DNA from: CAYNRE01 sp964399535
Lineage (GTDB): Bacteria > Planctomycetota > Planctomycetia > Pirellulales > CAYNRE01
Reading direction: 5' to 3'
NCBI GenBank assembly: GCA_964399535.1
Contig: CAYNRE010000071.1
Coordinates: forward strand, 248,001 to 312,000
Length of the DNA stretch: 64,000 nt
Under the pieces are notes generated by a model, which was not told the origin of the DNA, ran no database searches, and saw only the letters and a program-made list of their open reading frames with translations. This document shows, piece by piece, positions 17,451-26,864 of the stretch. Every line of letters starts with the position of its first letter. Position 1 is the first letter of the stretch. Position numbers and translations under genes: made by a program.

Positions 17451-19073
17451 GTGTTGGCTCAATCGTTTCGACAATCAAATCGGTCAGATGTCGGGCGGGG
17501 GCTTGCTTGGGCGAACGGGGTAGTTGATTTATTCCTGCCGGTGTTCAGCGGTGTCGCCCTCGCCATGAGTTTTCCCCCCGCGGGCTGCGCCTTGCTGGCC
17601 TGGGTGGGGTTGGTTCCCCTCGGTCTGTCGCTGGGCCCTTCCCGAAGGTTAGTTCCCGCAGGTCTGGGGGCCTTCGTCGGCGGGACCCTGTTTCACCTCA
17701 TCGTCCTGGATTGGGTCCGCACGGCCTACGGCAGCTTCGGATTCCTCAACTCGCAGGCTCGCTGGTGGTTGGTGATCGGCATCTTGCAGGGTCTGCACTT
17801 CACCAACTGGTGGTTGATCGCGCGGTTCGTCCTGTCGCGGGTACGATGTCCGCAGGCGGTATTCTTGCCGTGCGGCTGGGTGGCCTTCGAGTATTCCCGA
17901 AAACACCTTTGGGCCGCCATCGACCAAACCGGGTGTCCTTGGTTTCAGTTGGGCAGCACCCAGGTCGGGTGGCTGCCCCTGATCCAGATTGCTGACTTGG
18001 CTGGAGTCTGGGGGATCACCTTCGTGATCGCGGCCGCGAATGGCGCTATCGTCGACCTCATTTGGCAGCGGCCGGTTTCATGGGGGGCGCGTCCAGAAAT
18101 CCGATGGCTGCCTGCGGGGTTCGCGGGGGCACTCCTCCTAGGCACACTTGGCTACGGCGTTCTGCGACTGACGCAGGCGCAGCTCGGGCGAGGAATTTCC
18201 GTCCGCTTAATGGCCGCCGACGCCTTGCCTTCACGAATCCAAGGCGACGGTCGCTGGGAGCCCTCGGTCGAGGCCTTGCGCGAAAATCGGGCCGAAGTAC
18301 TCCTCTGGTCAGAAACCGTATGTGAGCTCGGGACATTGACGCCAATTTCGAATCTCGAACGTGTCGCGCAATCCGCGGGGGCGACCTGCGTCGTGGGTTG
18401 CGTTCGCGCCGCTCGCCGAGGGCCTGTACGCGGGTCGTATAATTCGGTCGTCGTGGTCGACCCCGTGCGGGGGGTATTGGGGTATTACGACAAGCTGAGG
18501 TTGGTGCCGTTTAGCGAGTTTCACCCTTGGCGACCGTCAAACGATCAAACTTGGCCCGGGTTCTTGCTTCCGGGAGGAGTGCCCCGTACCTTCCGTCTTT
18601 CTCGCAACTCGGACGGTTCCTGTTTCTCAATGGCGTCCACGATTTGCTACGACGTCTGCTTTCCCGAGGTATATCGAGAGTTCATGCGGACGCCTCACCG
18701 TGATGGACCGCCCGACTTCTTTACGGTCTCGTCGCGCGAGTCGCTCGACGTGGGGTGGTCGCTACAAGCGTCGATGCTCGGGCACGCGCAGCTTCGCGCG
18801 GTCGAATGCCGCCGCCCTCTCGTCCGGAACGTTGAACAGGGTTATTCGGGCCTCGTGGATTCGCGCGGGCGGTTCACCCCGATGGAGGCACGACGCGGCG
18901 ATCCACAGACCCGGGACGTGTTGTTCGTGCCCATGGACCGTCGCCAAAGTCTCTATGCGAGGTTTGGCGACTGGCTGCCGCAGGGGTGCACCGCGCTTAC
19001 GATCGTTGGCCTACTCCGCGGCTTTCGGTTTGTGCGCTTCAATCCGATTCGCAAAGCAGCACGGGGGATTTAG
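17451..19073 (+). CDS. Apolipoprotein N-acyltransferase-like protein
   Basis: The 540-residue protein has the Lnt layout. Five or more N-terminal TM helices come first, then a nitrilase-like catalytic domain. The catalytic triad is readable: Glu in LLWSETVCE, Lys in YYDKLRLVPFSE and Cys in STICYDVCFPE. Lnt N-acylates the lipoprotein N-terminal Cys in the inner membrane using phospholipid. The start is GTG 17451, though a later start is possible. It has no close operon partner. It is one of two Lnt homologues in the window. Divergence from classical Lnt means it may serve a special substrate set, which is an inference. Confidence 0.8.
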   Translation: MLAQSFRQSNRSDVGRGLAWANGVVDLFLPVFSGVALAMSFPPAGCALLAWVGLVPLGLSLGPSRRLVPAGLGAFVGGTLFHLIVLDWVRTAYGSFGFLNSQARWWLVIGILQGLHFTNWWLIARFVLSRVRCPQAVFLPCGWVAFEYSRKHLWAAIDQTGCPWFQLGSTQVGWLPLIQIADLAGVWGITFVIAAANGAIVDLIWQRPVSWGARPEIRWLPAGFAGALLLGTLGYGVLRLTQAQLGRGISVRLMAADALPSRIQGDGRWEPSVEALRENRAEVLLWSETVCELGTLTPISNLERVAQSAGATCVVGCVRAARRGPVRGSYNSVVVVDPVRGVLGYYDKLRLVPFSEFHPWRPSNDQTWPGFLLPGGVPRTFRLSRNSDGSCFSMASTICYDVCFPEVYREFMRTPHRDGPPDFFTVSSRESLDVGWSLQASMLGHAQLRAVECRRPLVRNVEQGYSGLVDSRGRFTPMEARRGDPQTRDVLFVPMDRRQSLYARFGDWLPQGCTALTIVGLLRGFRFVRFNPIRKAARGI

Positions 19074-19134
19074 CTGCGTTGGGAGAGAACCGGCTATGCA
19101 AGCCGGGGGTTGAGGGTTCGAGCCCGGATGCCCG
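19063..19134 (+). pseudogene. Degenerate tRNA-like relic
   Basis: The segment contains TTAGCTGCGTTGGGAGAG (D-arm-like), a perfect CCGGCT-ATGCA-AGCCGG hairpin at 19090-19106 and GAGGGTTCGAGCCC (T-arm-like) in tRNA order and spacing. The acceptor and D stems do not pair and position 33 is not U, so it cannot be a working tRNA. It overlaps the last codons of the Lnt-like gene. Confidence 0.35.
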
Positions 19135-19223
19135 CTGATGCTCGGAGTGGAGTGCCGAACGCACAAGCGTGTCGTCCGGAAGGTCTTCGTGCTCCCGGTT
19201 GCACGAGGCGACGACCGAATTGG

Positions 19224-19290
19224 CCGTTCCCAGCGTCGGAAGGCCTCGACCGCCGGCGCGGTGCGCCCGCAAGCCCCGGCCGCCACGGGG
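19224..19290 (+). repeat. 67-bp dispersed repeat (copy 2)
   Basis: An exact copy of 14679-14745 in the same orientation, lying between the tRNA-like relic and the 3' end of the Gly-rich protein gene. Inside is a possible hairpin ACCGC-(4 nt)-GCGGT on the complementary strand. Confidence 0.8.
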
Positions 19291-19316
19291 ATTTGGTCGG
19301 CGGCCGATATTCCGGG

Positions 19317-20930
19317 CTACCGATCCGAGGGGGCGCTCGGTGTTTCCGGCGGCGAGTCGCTCGTCGGGTCGGCGGCCGCTCCGCCCGCGCCCTCGGCGGG
19401 CGTGCCCGTCTCGGAGTCGGCAGCCGGCGGGTTGGGGTTGTCGAGCCGAACCAGCATTCGCTGTTCGGTCTTGTCGGCGCTGTAGTGAACCAGGATCGGC
19501 ACTTCGTCGTTGGTCAGGTTGTAGATGCCGGTTTCCATGATCATCGTGGGGTTGTCTTTCAAATGCCAGGCCGCCCGCTGGGTCTGGCGATCGACAGCGC
19601 CTTCGAGCTCGACCACTTGATCGGTCATCAGGTCGTGGTAGTTGCCGCGCAACACCCCGGCCTTGTTGACGGCCAACTGAAACAGTTTGTCGCTATTGGT
19701 TTGACCGTCGTTGGCGACTGCAAAGACACCCAGGGGCAACCACTGTTCGTCGTCGGCCGCGGGTTGGTCGCCCATTGCGGCGATGTCGGTGGCTTCGTTG
19801 TAATACTGTTCCTGGGTCGCCACAGGCTCATCGCCGTAGTACACCTGGCCGTCGTTGTAGGCTACGTCTCCGCCGTAGTCGTAGTAGACAGGCTCGCCGC
19901 CATAGCCCCACCAGCCGGAAAGGGCCGCCCAACTGGCGGCGGTCCAGACGCTGGCCGCGGCCCAGCGAGCCGGATACCAGGCGCCCGGGTAGCGTCCGTA
20001 CCAGCCTGGGTGAAAGCAGTTCCAGTGGTTGAAGTTGCCATTGACGGCCGACCAGGTGTGGCCCCCCACGATTTGGCCGTTGGCAAAGGTAGCTCCGCGA
20101 CCGGCGACCGCGCGGTTTCCGGCGGGCCCTTGGGCGCCGACGAACCCGCCGGCGCGCCCGACGGAGTCGACACCGTTGGTGGCGCCGATGGCGCCGGCGC
20201 CGCGGACCACGGTGTTTCCGCGGGGGCCCTGAATACCGACCGCGGCGCCCGCCCCGCCAATGGTGTTGCCGCGTGGCCCGGTGTAAGAGCCGGAACCGCC
20301 GGCGGCACCGATGGTGAAGTGGTCGCCTTGCCAAACCTGTGAATGCCGGCCTCCGCTAGCGCTACCGGCGGGCAACTGTCCGGCCGCGGGAGCCGCTCCG
20401 GTGCCGTAGCCGCGCGAACCGGCGCCCACCCCGCCGCCCCCCGCGGGCAGGCCGAGGAAGCTGCTCAAATCGGAAGCCGAGGGTCGGCCGCCTCCGGCTC
20501 CGGCGCCGAAGCGACCGGCACCGCCCGCCGCGCCGAGCGCAGCGCCGCTACCTGCTCCTCCGAATCGACCGCCAGCAACCGGCGAAGGCCGCGGCGTGGC
20601 CCGGCCTAGCGAAGGCGTGCCACGATAACCGCCGGCCCCCATTCCGGCCCCACCGTAGCCGCCAGCCCCGCCGAAGCCACCAGCCCCGCCAACGGGACCG
20701 CGCGCTCCGCCGTAGCCGCCAGCCCCGCCAACGGGACCGCGCGCCCCGCCGTAGCCGCCGGCCCCGCCGAAGCCACCAGCCCCGCCCATGCGGGCGCCGC
20801 CGCCGAACCCACCTCCGCCCATCCGGGCACCGCCGCCCCCTCGTCCGCCGCGAGCGTGGGAAAGGGTGGGCGCCAGGGCGATAACGGCCGCCAGGGTGGT
20901 GGTCAGTAGGCAGTGGGCAGTCTGTCGCAT
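19317..20930 (-). CDS. Secreted glycine-rich repeat protein
   Basis: The 537-residue protein starts with a signal peptide (LLTTTLAAVIALAPTLSHAR). About 280 residues rich in Gly and Ala follow, including two tandem GGYGGARGPVGGA units. Next is a Trp/Tyr-rich section (FHPGWYGRYPGAWYPARW). The C-terminal domain of about 130 residues contains LFQLAVNKAGVLRGNYHDLM and a Pro/Ser tail. Similar Gly-rich proteins with a tryptophan belt occur in planctomycetes with no known role. It may be a cell-surface or matrix component. It is followed in the same direction upstream by the NTF2-like gene across a 74-bp gap, so co-transcription is possible. Confidence 0.7.
   Translation of the reverse strand: MRQTAHCLLTTTLAAVIALAPTLSHARGGRGGGGARMGGGGFGGGARMGGAGGFGGAGGYGGARGPVGGAGGYGGARGPVGGAGGFGGAGGYGGAGMGAGGYRGTPSLGRATPRPSPVAGGRFGGAGSGAALGAAGGAGRFGAGAGGGRPSASDLSSFLGLPAGGGGVGAGSRGYGTGAAPAAGQLPAGSASGGRHSQVWQGDHFTIGAAGGSGSYTGPRGNTIGGAGAAVGIQGPRGNTVVRGAGAIGATNGVDSVGRAGGFVGAQGPAGNRAVAGRGATFANGQIVGGHTWSAVNGNFNHWNCFHPGWYGRYPGAWYPARWAAASVWTAASWAALSGWWGYGGEPVYYDYGGDVAYNDGQVYYGDEPVATQEQYYNEATDIAAMGDQPAADDEQWLPLGVFAVANDGQTNSDKLFQLAVNKAGVLRGNYHDLMTDQVVELEGAVDRQTQRAAWHLKDNPTMIMETGIYNLTNDEVPILVHYSADKTEQRMLVRLDNPNPPAADSETGTPAEGAGGAAADPTSDSPPETPSAPSDR
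20681..20758 (-). repeat. 39-bp tandem repeat inside the Gly-rich gene
   Basis: Two nearly identical 39-bp units encode GGYGGARGPVGGA. Further degenerate Gly-rich units flank them. The segment is prone to unit gain or loss by slippage. Confidence 0.75.
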
Positions 20931-21004
20931 GTTCTAATTCCTAAGCAGGAAAAACACCGTGGTCGGTTCGCCGCGCGGGAACGGGACATTGGAAACGGAG
21001 CGGC

Positions 21005-21976
21005 CTAGGGAGCATCGCCCTGCCGCCGGACGGCGATCGGCGGTACGTCGGGCAGCGTCGTGCCGTCCACCTTGCGGTGCGAGGACTGCCAGGTGAACAG
21101 GTTCTCGTCGACCCGGTGGTATTGGTTCAGGGCGGAAGCCGAGCCGCCGCTGGGGAGCACACTCCGCGTTTTCACGACCCAGTCTCCCGGATTTTCGCCC
21201 GGGGTCCAAACTCCCTGGCCAAATTCGCCATCGGAATCGAACAACCAAGATCGCACCACGCGGTCGGCCGGATCCCAACCAATGATTTGGGTCCCTTCCA
21301 GATCGATCTCGCCGGCCACAACCACTTGGAAAACGTTGACCAGGAACTGCCCGCCACGAGCCCAGCGATAGCTGGAGCGAACGTGTACTCCGGGTTCCGA
21401 CTGGTCGCTCCACTGGCCCACCAGCCAGCCCAGGGCATCGAGCGGCCCGCTGGGCGAGGCCACTTCTGGCACGAGCGTTTCGCGAACTGTGTCCAACCGC
21501 CAAACGCCATCTTGGCGGCGGTGAATCGCCAAATAGGTGGAACTGCCCGTTTCCTGGCCCGATTGCTCCACGATGGCCGTGCCTTCTTCGAGCGCGACGT
21601 CGGCATCGAGCAAGCGAATCGAATCCAAATGCACGACGAGCCGCTGGTCGGGGGCTTCGGCGAAGGAGCGGGCGAAGTGCTCTTGGATGGCGGCGGTTCC
21701 GCCGAGGCGCTGACCGTCGGGGGTTACGTACACGCCGTCGGCGGCCCAGCAGGCCGCCACCCCGGCCGCATCCGCGGCGTTGAACACCGTGACATAATGC
21801 TCGATCGCGGAGCGAATCGCGGCGACCTCGTTGGCCGTGGCCACGTCGCCATCGCTGGCTTCAGCAGCCGCCGGAGGTGGCGCCGCAGTGGCGGCCGCCG
21901 GTTGTGCTTGACCCTTGGCCGCGGCTAGCCAAAGCAAACTCGCGATCGCCAGGAAACGCCCGTTCGAGCAAGTCAC
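21005..21976 (-). CDS. Secreted SnoaL/NTF2-like protein
   Basis: The start is GTG 21976, chosen because AAGGAGGGC lies 7-8 nt before it and a signal peptide (FLAIASLLWLAAAKGQAQ) then begins the protein. A longer frame to 22231 is not needed. Residues after the Ala/Pro linker (EVAAIRSAIEHYVTVFNAAD) match the SgcJ/EcaC type of the NTF2-like fold, which forms a cone-shaped pocket. A second beta-rich half of about 150 residues (LDALGWLVGQWSDQ) resembles DUF1579/lipocalin-like barrels. Total length is 323. No enzyme activity can be assigned. Confidence 0.7.
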   Translation of the reverse strand: MTCSNGRFLAIASLLWLAAAKGQAQPAAATAAPPPAAAEASDGDVATANEVAAIRSAIEHYVTVFNAADAAGVAACWAADGVYVTPDGQRLGGTAAIQEHFARSFAEAPDQRLVVHLDSIRLLDADVALEEGTAIVEQSGQETGSSTYLAIHRRQDGVWRLDTVRETLVPEVASPSGPLDALGWLVGQWSDQSEPGVHVRSSYRWARGGQFLVNVFQVVVAGEIDLEGTQIIGWDPADRVVRSWLFDSDGEFGQGVWTPGENPGDWVVKTRSVLPSGGSASALNQYHRVDENLFTWQSSHRKVDGTTLPDVPPIAVRRQGDAP

Positions 21977-22915
21977 GGAAGATGCCCTCCTTCTAGGAGA
22001 ATTGGCATCGTGCCACCCTTGGCCAGAGCATTCCCGCTTGGCAACTTCGGCAACTATACGTCGCGGCCTTGGCAAGGCAACTGCCCCGCGGATGGGGTGT
22101 TTCCGCCTGCCCGCCCCGTAGGAATCGGCCACGGCGATATCTTGCCGCCGGTGCCCTGCCCGACTCCCGACCCTCAAATTATAGGAAGCGCTTCGCCGGG
22201 TTGTCGATTCCTCGCGGCGGCAGACCGCCACGGACGGGGCGGCGAACAGCCGCTGGAGATTGGGGGGGGAGGGGGCGGATTTCAGGCAGGCTTTTCAGCG
22301 GGCCAGGCCAGGGAGCGCTAGGCGCGCGAGCACGCTCTCGAGCGATGGCGCTTGGCCGGCTTGGGCTTCAACGCGGATCGAGGCCGCGCTCGCGCGAACC
22401 ATCGCCCCGGCGCCGCTCGCCGTTGGCCTGGCCAGCCCGGCTCGCCGCGTCGAGCCCTCGGCCTAGCATGCACAGGGCGCGGCTGCTTGGGCGCACGGTT
22501 CGGGGAGGGGTCTCGATCGCGGCCGGCACGAGTGCGAGGGGCCAGGGCGAGCTGTTGGGCGCGCTTACGTGCTTAGCGCAATTCTTCCGCGCCGTGAAGC
22601 AATCGGACGCATCGCGCCAACAAGGCGGCGCGACGCCGCCCTGCAAACCTTGGCATACCAGCAAGTTGCATGGAAACCGCCTCAATCGGTGGTGAGAATG
22701 CCGAGGATTTGCTAAACTGCTGAGCATCGCCAGGGGCGCCTCATGATTTAGGCGCGTTCAACAACCCCGGTCACACTGAACTTTTCACGGTCTGCCAGCC
22801 GGCGCAAGGCGTCGGTCGGGTGCGACCTTTTCTCGCCGAAGCGATCCCCGGCCAGCGCCCGAGTTGGCAATGGTTATGGAAGGGATCGGCGCGCCTCAGA
22901 TGCGGAGGTCATCGA
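21977..22915. other. Long intergenic region, no gene seen
   Basis: About 940 bp lie between divergent genes. Arg/Pro-rich frames, for example 22069-22695, lack ribosome sites and domain features, so I do not call them. A weak hairpin GCGCCT-(8 nt)-AGGCGC lies near 22735. The otsA ribosome site GGAGG is at about 22904. Confidence 0.45.
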
Positions 22916-24403
22916 ATGTGGAGTCCGGCTGCCCTACGGGAACTCATCCAGAATCGCTTGGCCGATCAAAAGGTAATCGTCGTGGCCAATCGCGAACCGT
23001 ACCTGCATGTCTTCGATCAGGATGAAATCGTGTGCAAGAAGCCGGCCAGCGGCATGGCGACGGCCCTGGACCCGATCATGGTGGCCAGCGGCGGCACCTG
23101 GATTGGCCATGGCAGCGGGAACGCCGATCGCCGCGTCGTCGACGCGCAAGACCACGTGTTGGTGCCGCCGGACAATCCTCGCTATACGCTCCGTCGCGTT
23201 TGGCTGAGCAAAGCCGAGGAGCAGGGCTATTACTATGGGCTGTGCAACGAGGGGCTCTGGCCCTTGTGTCATGTCACGTTCACGCGGCCGCGATTCGAAG
23301 CCACGGACTGGAACTGCTACCGCGCGGTGAATCAGCGTTTCGCCGATGCCGTGATCGAAGAAGCTGGCGACGAACCGACCGTTGTGTTCCTGCAAGACTA
23401 CCACTTCGGCCTGTTGCCGCGGATGCTCAAACAAAGCGGCAGCCGCAATCTGACCGTGGCCCAGTTCTGGCATATTCCCTGGCCCAACGTGGAAACCTTC
23501 CGAGTTTTTCCCTGGAAGGAAGAGCTGCTCGACGGCCTGCTGGGCAACGACCTGTTGGGTTTTCACCTCTGGTATCACTGCCGCAACTTCCTGGAGACCG
23601 TCGACCGGTTCGTCGAGGCCCGCATCGACTACGAACGCAACGACGTAAATCGGGCGGGCGACGTCACGCGGGTGGCCGACTTCCCAATCAGCATCGACAT
23701 GAGCAGCCAAGAGACGCTGGCCGACAGTCCCGCGGTACAAGCGGCCATGCAGCGCTGGTCCCGCCTGTTGCGGCTTGACGACGGAATCCTCGGCGCCGGC
23801 ATCGAGCGGATGGACTACACCAAGGGAATTGTCGAGCGGCTGCGCGGCTTGGAAGACTTTTTCGTCAACCATCCTGAGCAAGTCGGCCGCGTCAAATTCG
23901 TTCAGATCGCGGTGCCCAGCCGCTCGCGACTACCCGCGTATCGCCGTCTGGAAGACGAAGTCGACCACGTGGTCGACGAAATCAACTGGCGCTGGGGCAC
24001 CGATCGCTGGCAGCCGGTGCTGTTGCTCAAAGAGCACCACGACCGCGCGAGCATGGCGGCCTTGCACCGGTTGTCCCGCTTCTTCATCGTGAGCTCGTTG
24101 CACGACGGGATGAACCTGGTGGCCAAGGAATTTGTGGCCAGCCGCACCGACGAGCAGGGGGTGCTCATTCTCAGCCGCTTCACCGGAGCTTATCGCGAAC
24201 TGGTCGATGCCCTGCCGATTAACCCCTTTGCCACGCACGAAATCGGCGAGGCGATTTGGCAGGCCATCGAAATGCCCGCCGACGAGCAAGCCCGGCGCAT
24301 GCAGCGAATGCGAGCCGAGGTTCGCGAAAACAACGTTTATCGCTGGGCCGGCCGAATCCTTTCGAGCCTGCTCAAGCTGGAAGCGACGGAAGTAGTGGGA
24401 TGA
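22916..24403 (+). CDS. otsA: Trehalose-6-phosphate synthase (GT20)
   Basis: OtsA joins UDP-glucose (or another NDP-glucose) to glucose-6-phosphate to give trehalose-6-phosphate in the cytoplasm. ATG 22916 is preferred because GGAGG precedes it and the protein then opens into VIVVANREPY, the family N-terminal strand. It gives 495 residues. Family signatures in order are FLQDYHFGLLP, GIERMDYTKGIVERL, SSLHDGMNLVAKEFVA and GVLILSRFTGAYREL. The stop overlaps the otsB start (ATGA at 24400). The upstream frame to 22820 is probably not translated. Confidence 0.93.
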   Translation: MWSPAALRELIQNRLADQKVIVVANREPYLHVFDQDEIVCKKPASGMATALDPIMVASGGTWIGHGSGNADRRVVDAQDHVLVPPDNPRYTLRRVWLSKAEEQGYYYGLCNEGLWPLCHVTFTRPRFEATDWNCYRAVNQRFADAVIEEAGDEPTVVFLQDYHFGLLPRMLKQSGSRNLTVAQFWHIPWPNVETFRVFPWKEELLDGLLGNDLLGFHLWYHCRNFLETVDRFVEARIDYERNDVNRAGDVTRVADFPISIDMSSQETLADSPAVQAAMQRWSRLLRLDDGILGAGIERMDYTKGIVERLRGLEDFFVNHPEQVGRVKFVQIAVPSRSRLPAYRRLEDEVDHVVDEINWRWGTDRWQPVLLLKEHHDRASMAALHRLSRFFIVSSLHDGMNLVAKEFVASRTDEQGVLILSRFTGAYRELVDALPINPFATHEIGEAIWQAIEMPADEQARRMQRMRAEVRENNVYRWAGRILSSLLKLEATEVVG

Positions 24404-25179
24404 GCAGCCCGGTACCGTGGCGACAAGCCCAGGCCGAGCTCGAGGCACGCTGGTCCGGGCCGACCCCGCGCTGCCTTGCCTGCGACTACGATGGCACCCT
24501 CACCCCCTTGGTCGCCCGGCCGGAATCGGCCTATCTGGCCCCGGAGCGCCAAGCGCGGTTGGCGCGGCTGGGCCGCCTAAGCGGGGTGAAGTTGGCCATT
24601 ATCTCGGGCCGGGAACTTGGCGATGTGCAGCGGCGGGTGGGACTGCCCGAGGTAACCTACGTGGGGAACCACGGGTGGCAAATTCAGGGGCCCGATTTCC
24701 AGTGGCAGCGGCCGCTACCCGAGGGGACCCGGGCGGCGCTCTGCTCGGTGGCGGCACTGGCATGCGACGCAGCGCCGGGATGTCCGGGGCTTACCTGGGA
24801 AGACAAACAATTCACCGGCTCGCTGCATTTTCGCAACGTGACCCAGCAGCGCCACCCCGAGGTTGAGCGGTGGGCCAGGGCCTGGGCCCAGTCGCACCGC
24901 GAGCTGAAGCTGCACGCGGGGAACCGCGTCTGGGAGTTCCGGCCGGCCGCCGATTGGAACAAGGCGACCGCCGTGGCGTGGCTGCTCGAGCGATGGAACC
25001 TCGCCGCGGAGCGATCCCTCTACCTGGGGGACGACCTGACCGACGAAGACGTGTTCCAACGGTTGCCATCGATCGGATCGGTTCAGGTCGGATCGCGCAG
25101 GCCCACGGCGGCCCGTTTTTCGGCCACCGACCCCGAGGATGTGGCAGAGTTGTTGGCTTGGCTTGAACAACTGGGCTGA
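24400..25179 (+). CDS. otsB: Trehalose-6-phosphate phosphatase
   Basis: This HAD-superfamily phosphatase completes trehalose synthesis by removing the 6-phosphate. Motif I is DYDGTLTPL with the two catalytic Asp residues. Motif II falls at IISGRE, and motif IV is LGDDLTDEDVF. The 259-residue length matches OtsB. The start is fixed by the 4-bp ATGA overlap with otsA. An in-frame ATG farther upstream lies inside otsA and is ignored. Confidence 0.92.
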   Translation: MSSPVPWRQAQAELEARWSGPTPRCLACDYDGTLTPLVARPESAYLAPERQARLARLGRLSGVKLAIISGRELGDVQRRVGLPEVTYVGNHGWQIQGPDFQWQRPLPEGTRAALCSVAALACDAAPGCPGLTWEDKQFTGSLHFRNVTQQRHPEVERWARAWAQSHRELKLHAGNRVWEFRPAADWNKATAVAWLLERWNLAAERSLYLGDDLTDEDVFQRLPSIGSVQVGSRRPTAARFSATDPEDVAELLAWLEQLG

Positions 25180-25229
25180 CCGCTTGCTGGTGGTGCTTAA
25201 CCCCGAACGCACGGTGGAGCGACTCTGAG

Positions 25230-26864
25230 ATGGATGGCGCCGACGACTGGTATCACGATGCCGTGATCTACGAAATCTACGTTCGCGGCTTTCAAGACAG
25301 CACGGGGGACGGCATTGGCGACCTGCGGGGGGTGGTGGACCGGCTCGACTATCTGGCCGACCTGGGCGTGACCTGCCTGTGGTTGATGCCGATTTACGAA
25401 TCGCCGCTGCGCGACGACGGCTACGACATCTCCGACTTTCGCAAGATCGACCCGGCGATTGGCACCGTGACCGATTTCGAGGAATTGTGCGCGGCTGCCC
25501 ATGCCCGGGGCATTCGTGTGATTGCCGACCTGGTACTCAACCACACTTCCGACAGGCACTACTGGTTCCAGGAAGCCCGTCGCGACCCGGATTCGCCCTA
25601 TCGCGACTACTACGTCTGGAGCGACAACGACTGTGGCTACCCCGACGCGCGCATTATTTTTACTGACAGCGAAACCAGCAACTGGACCTGGGATCCGGTT
25701 GCCCGGCAGTACTACTGGCACCGGTTCTTCGCGCATCAGCCCGATTTGAACTACGACAATCCGCGGGTGCAGCGCGAGATGAAAGAGGTGATGGCGTTCT
25801 GGCTCGACCGGGGGATCGACGGATTTCGAGTCGACGCCGTGCCCTACCTTTTCGAGCGTGAGGGAACCAACTGCGAAAACCTGCCTGAAACCCACTCCTT
25901 TCTCCGCGAGCTGCGGCGGTTCGTCGACGAGTACCGCCCGGGCACGTTGCTCTTGGCCGAGGCCAATCAGTGGCCGGCCGACTTGACGGCCTATTTTGGC
26001 CAGGGAGACGAGTTTCACATGGCATTCAACTTTCCGCTGATGCCGCGAATGTTCATGGCCATTCGCCGGGAAGAGCGCCGTCCGATCGTCGACATCATGG
26101 AGCAACTCCCCAGCATTCCGCCCGCCTGCCAGTGGGCGGTGTTTTTGCGGAACCACGACGAATTGACCTTGGAGATGGTGACCGACGACGAGCGCGATTA
26201 CATGTACCGCGAGTACGCCCGCGATCCGCGGATGCGGCTCAATCTGGGAATACGCCGCCGCCTGGCGCCGCTGATCGACAACGGGCGGAGGCAGATCGAG
26301 CTACTGCATTCGCTGTTGTTCACTCTGCCGGGAACGCCGGTGCTGTATTACGGCGACGAGATTCGGATGGGCGACAACATTTATCTCGGCGATCGCAACG
26401 GGGTCCGCACCCCGATGCAGTGGTCGGGCGACCGCAACGCGGGGTTTTCGAGGGCCGATCCCTCGCGGCTTTACCAGCCGATCATTACCGACCCGATCTA
26501 TCATTACCAGGCTGTCAATGTCGAAGCCGCGCAGCGTTCGTCCACCTCGCTGTTGAACTGGCTCAAGCGCGTGCTGCAAGTGCGGCAGCAATCCCGGCTT
26601 TTCTCGCGCGGCAGCCTGCGATTCATCGACTGTAACAACGAGCGCGTGATCGGCTACCTGCGACAGTACGAGGGGCAAACCGTACTGGTCATCAGCAACC
26701 TGTCTCGCTTCGCACAGCCGGCCACGATCGACATGTCGGAGTTCAACGGCTGCACACCAGTGGAAATGTTCGGCGAAACCAGCTTCCCTCGCATCGGCAC
26801 GCTTCCCTACTTCATCACGCTCGGCCCCCACGGCTTTCTTTGGTTCCAGCTAAAGCAAGCCTGA
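25230..26864 (+). CDS. treS: Trehalose synthase / maltose alpha-D-glucosyltransferase (GH13)
   Basis: TreS interconverts maltose and trehalose and links trehalose to glycogen metabolism. The 544-residue protein starts DDWYHDAVIYEIYVRGFQDS, typical of TreS. The GH13 catalytic residues are visible: nucleophile Asp in GFRVDAVPYLFE, acid/base Glu in LLAEANQWP and Asp in FLRNHDELTLE. Additional TreS features are GDRNGVRTPMQWSGDRN and a C-terminal beta domain. It lies 50 bp after otsB in the same operon, with no maltokinase domain fused. Confidence 0.93.
   Translation: MDGADDWYHDAVIYEIYVRGFQDSTGDGIGDLRGVVDRLDYLADLGVTCLWLMPIYESPLRDDGYDISDFRKIDPAIGTVTDFEELCAAAHARGIRVIADLVLNHTSDRHYWFQEARRDPDSPYRDYYVWSDNDCGYPDARIIFTDSETSNWTWDPVARQYYWHRFFAHQPDLNYDNPRVQREMKEVMAFWLDRGIDGFRVDAVPYLFEREGTNCENLPETHSFLRELRRFVDEYRPGTLLLAEANQWPADLTAYFGQGDEFHMAFNFPLMPRMFMAIRREERRPIVDIMEQLPSIPPACQWAVFLRNHDELTLEMVTDDERDYMYREYARDPRMRLNLGIRRRLAPLIDNGRRQIELLHSLLFTLPGTPVLYYGDEIRMGDNIYLGDRNGVRTPMQWSGDRNAGFSRADPSRLYQPIITDPIYHYQAVNVEAAQRSSTSLLNWLKRVLQVRQQSRLFSRGSLRFIDCNNERVIGYLRQYEGQTVLVISNLSRFAQPATIDMSEFNGCTPVEMFGETSFPRIGTLPYFITLGPHGFLWFQLKQA

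Noticed and set aside
22069..22695. 208-codon Arg/Pro-rich ORF upstream of otsA
   Set aside because: No ribosome site, no domain, extreme composition and no operon context.
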